Shown in pieces: positions 4,768 to 6,472 of a stretch of 6,472 nucleotides of DNA; within the stretch, counting starts at the first letter, position 1; each line of letters starts with the position of its first letter. Under the pieces are notes generated by a model, which was not told the DNA's origin, made no database searches, and saw only the letters and a list, made by a program, of their open reading frames with translations. The position numbers and the translations under genes are program-made. The stretch comes from Solirubrobacteraceae bacterium. GTDB taxonomy: Bacteria > Actinomycetota > Thermoleophilia > Solirubrobacterales > Solirubrobacteraceae. Location: NCBI GenBank assembly GCA_030149625.1, contig JASLHP010000081.1, forward strand, positions 1-6,472, written 5' to 3'.

Positions 4768-6156
4768 TCACGACTCCGCCCCGGCGTTGAGGGCACCGCG
4801 CGCCAGCGCGAGCTGCTCGCGCACGCGCGCGAGCGATGTGCCGCCCTCGGAGATCTTCGACTCGAGCCACGAGCTCTGTGCGAGCACGCCCTGGAACTGC
4901 TCGTGGTGCTCCGCCAACAGCTCGCTGTGCGCCGCCAGCTCATCGACGCGCAGCTGCGACAAGGACCGACCGCTGTCGAGCACCGTGCGCACGAGCCCCG
5001 CGACCACGCCGTGGGCCTCGCGGAACGGCAGTCCCAGCCGCACCAACAGGTCCGCGACGTCGGTCGCCGCGATCAGCTCGTCGGCGGCGGCGGCGCGCAT
5101 GCGCTCGCGATCGAAGCTGACGCCCGCGATCATCCCGCGAGCGGCCGCGAGCGTCAGCTGCAGCGTGTCCACGGCGTCGAACAGGTGCTCCTTGTCCTCC
5201 TGCAGATCCTTGTTGTACGTCAGCGGCAGCGCGTGCATCACGCCGTGGAATGCCGCTAGGCGGCCGACGACGCGCGGCGCCTTCGCGCGCAGCAGCTCCG
5301 CCGCGTCCGGGTTCTTCTTCTGCGGCATGATCGACGAGGTCGCGCTCCAGGCATCCGGCAGCTCGCAGAAGCCGAACTCGGTGCTGCACCACAGGACGAT
5401 CTCGGCGCCCAGGCGCGAGAGGTGCGTCGAGCAGGTCGCCGCGGCGCCCAGGTAGTCGAACACGAAGTCGCGCCCGGAGACCGCGTCGATCGAGTTCGGC
5501 GCGACACCAGAGAAGCCAAGCTCGCGCGCCAGCATGCGGCGATCGGTATCGAAGCTGACGCCGGCGAGCGCGCCCGCGCCAAGCGGCAGCCGTCCCGCGG
5601 ACTCGCGCTCGGCGAACGCGAAGCGCTCGCGGTCGCGCTGGAGCATCCAGAAGTACGCGAGCAGGTGGTGTGAGAGATACACGGGCTGGGCACGCTGCAG
5701 GTGGGTGTAGCCGGGCATCGACCAGTCGAGGTGCTGCTCGGCGCGCTCCAGCAGCACGGCCATCAGCGCCGTGATCGCGTTCTGGGCCTCGACGCTGCGA
5801 GCGCGCGTGTACATCGCGAGATCCGTCACCACCTGGTCGTTGCGCGAGCGCGCCGTGTGCAGGCGTCCGCCGACGGCGCCGACGATCTCGGTCAGACGCC
5901 GCTCGATCGCCATGTGGATGTCTTCGTCATCGGCCTCGAAGCGAAACCCGTCACGCGCGTCGAGCTCGCGCGCCACCTGGTCGAGTCCGGCGAGCAGCGC
6001 ATCGCGGTCGGCGACCGCGATGATCCCGCGCTCGGCGAGCATCCTCGCGTGCGCGCGCGACTGCTCGATGTCATACGGCCATAGGCGCCGGTCGAACTCG
6101 ATCGAGGAGTTCAGCCGCTGGAAGGCCGGGTCCTGTGGCTCGTGAAAGCGCGACAC
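4768..6156 (-). CDS. argH: Argininosuccinate lyase
   Basis: Last enzyme of arginine synthesis: splits argininosuccinate into arginine and fumarate. Cytoplasmic; a homotetramer in the fumarase/aspartase superfamily. The 462 residues cover the whole family fold. Visible motifs are the N-terminal NSSIEFDRRLWPYDI (16-30), HTARSRNDQ (100-108), PGYTHLQRAQPV (148-159) with catalytic-type H152, and the flexible serine loop SSIMPQKKNPD (274-284). Two small departures from the usual consensus are A102 (usually Gly in HTGRSRND) and T273 (usually Gly before SS). The start is GTG at 6156. An in-frame TGA three codons upstream, which is the aminotransferase stop, excludes a longer protein, so the LWGG of many ArgH N-termini is absent. 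There is no clear ribosome site; translation is probably coupled to the upstream gene. No argG or other arg gene lies beside it within the window. Confidence 0.97.
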   Translation of the reverse strand: MSRFHEPQDPAFQRLNSSIEFDRRLWPYDIEQSRAHARMLAERGIIAVADRDALLAGLDQVARELDARDGFRFEADDEDIHMAIERRLTEIVGAVGGRLHTARSRNDQVVTDLAMYTRARSVEAQNAITALMAVLLERAEQHLDWSMPGYTHLQRAQPVYLSHHLLAYFWMLQRDRERFAFAERESAGRLPLGAGALAGVSFDTDRRMLARELGFSGVAPNSIDAVSGRDFVFDYLGAAATCSTHLSRLGAEIVLWCSTEFGFCELPDAWSATSSIMPQKKNPDAAELLRAKAPRVVGRLAAFHGVMHALPLTYNKDLQEDKEHLFDAVDTLQLTLAAARGMIAGVSFDRERMRAAAADELIAATDVADLLVRLGLPFREAHGVVAGLVRTVLDSGRSLSQLRVDELAAHSELLAEHHEQFQGVLAQSSWLESKISEGGTSLARVREQLALARGALNAGAES

Positions 6157-6162
6157 GGGCGC

Positions 6163-6472
6163 TCAGTCTACGGCTGCGCCACGCGTCGCCAGCACCATCG
6201 CCAGGCGCTCGGCGACATGTGCCACCCGCCCCTCGCTCATCTGCGGGAAGAACGGCAGCGCGAGTGAGCGCGCCGCAACGTCCTCGCACACCGGAAACTC
6301 TCCCTCGCGGTGGCCGAAGCGCTCGCGATAGAAGCTCATCAGGTGGATCGCCGGCAGGTAGGGCTTGCTCTGCACGCCGAGCTGCAGCAGCCGGCGCACG
6401 ACCTCATCGCGATCCACCTCGCCCGGCAGCTGCACCACGAAGACAAACCAGCCGCGCCGCGCTCCATCGCGG
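6163..6472 (-). CDS. DegT/DnrJ/EryC1/StrS-family aminotransferase, C-terminal part (partial)
   Basis: Only the last ~103 codons are present; the gene continues beyond position 6472. The segment reads through GWFVFVVQLPGEVDRDEVV, then GVQSKPYLPAIHL, FYRERFG and LALPFFPQMSEG. This is the typical end of PLP-dependent aminotransferases of the DegT/DnrJ/EryC1/StrS group, which transfer an amino group to keto-sugars during nucleotide-sugar, glycan or antibiotic-sugar synthesis. The PLP-binding lysine lies outside the window, so activity and substrate cannot be judged. The stop TGA (6163-6165) precedes the argH GTG by six bases in the same frame, indicating one operon, possibly with coupled translation. 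The operon promoter must lie to the right of the window. Confidence 0.88.
   Translation of the reverse strand, partial: RDGARRGWFVFVVQLPGEVDRDEVVRRLLQLGVQSKPYLPAIHLMSFYRERFGHREGEFPVCEDVAARSLALPFFPQMSEGRVAHVAERLAMVLATRGAAVD

Noticed and set aside
4177..5259. 360-codon plus-strand open frame opposite the glycosylase and argH
   Set aside because: It spans two real minus-strand genes and their junction without any motif; a shadow frame.
1..6472. CRISPR array, insertion sequence, prophage, toxin-antitoxin or defence system
   Set aside because: No spaced direct repeats, transposase, integrase or paired small genes are present; nearly all the DNA is accounted for by housekeeping genes.

Overview
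This is a GC-rich stretch of bacterial chromosome carrying ordinary housekeeping genes. The first ~116 bases are the 5' end of a 16S rRNA gene on the minus strand, with the universal AGAGTTTGATC start. Its first variable region, its actinobacterial-style boxA leader and the GC-rich coding bias suggest a member of the Actinomycetota. My best guess from memory is class Thermoleophilia (Solirubrobacterales-like), which is an inference without a database search.

Layout from left to right. (1) 16S rRNA 5' end (minus) with a ~310-nt leader holding a boxA-like element, several hairpins and a candidate rrn promoter whose -35 box overlaps the tyrS stop codon. (2) tyrS (minus), a KMSKS-type tyrosyl-tRNA synthetase that probably starts at TTG. 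(3) A 111-bp divergent intergenic region with a perfect 28-bp palindrome almost exactly at its midpoint. (4) A class A penicillin-binding protein (plus) with a membrane anchor, a GT51 transglycosylase domain, a transpeptidase domain and an Ala/Pro/Thr-rich tail. (5) A minus-strand cluster, transcribed from the right edge leftwards: the C-terminal end of a DegT/DnrJ/EryC1/StrS-type aminotransferase, argH, and a 3-methyladenine DNA glycosylase (AAG/MPG family). The glycosylase gene converges on the PBP gene and overlaps it by 33 bp.

The minus-strand cluster looks like a tight operon: each junction is TGA, six bases, start codon. Its genes belong to unrelated processes (sugar or envelope aminotransferase, arginine synthesis, alkylation repair). 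tyrS and the rRNA operon are both translation functions on one strand, and tyrS transcripts may run into rrn. I see no mobile element, CRISPR array, tRNA, phage gene or defence system. The points most worth checking are the symmetric palindrome between tyrS and the PBP gene, the rrn promoter embedded at the tyrS stop, the palindrome across the 16S 5' end, and the variant GT51 motifs and lone cysteine pair of the PBP.
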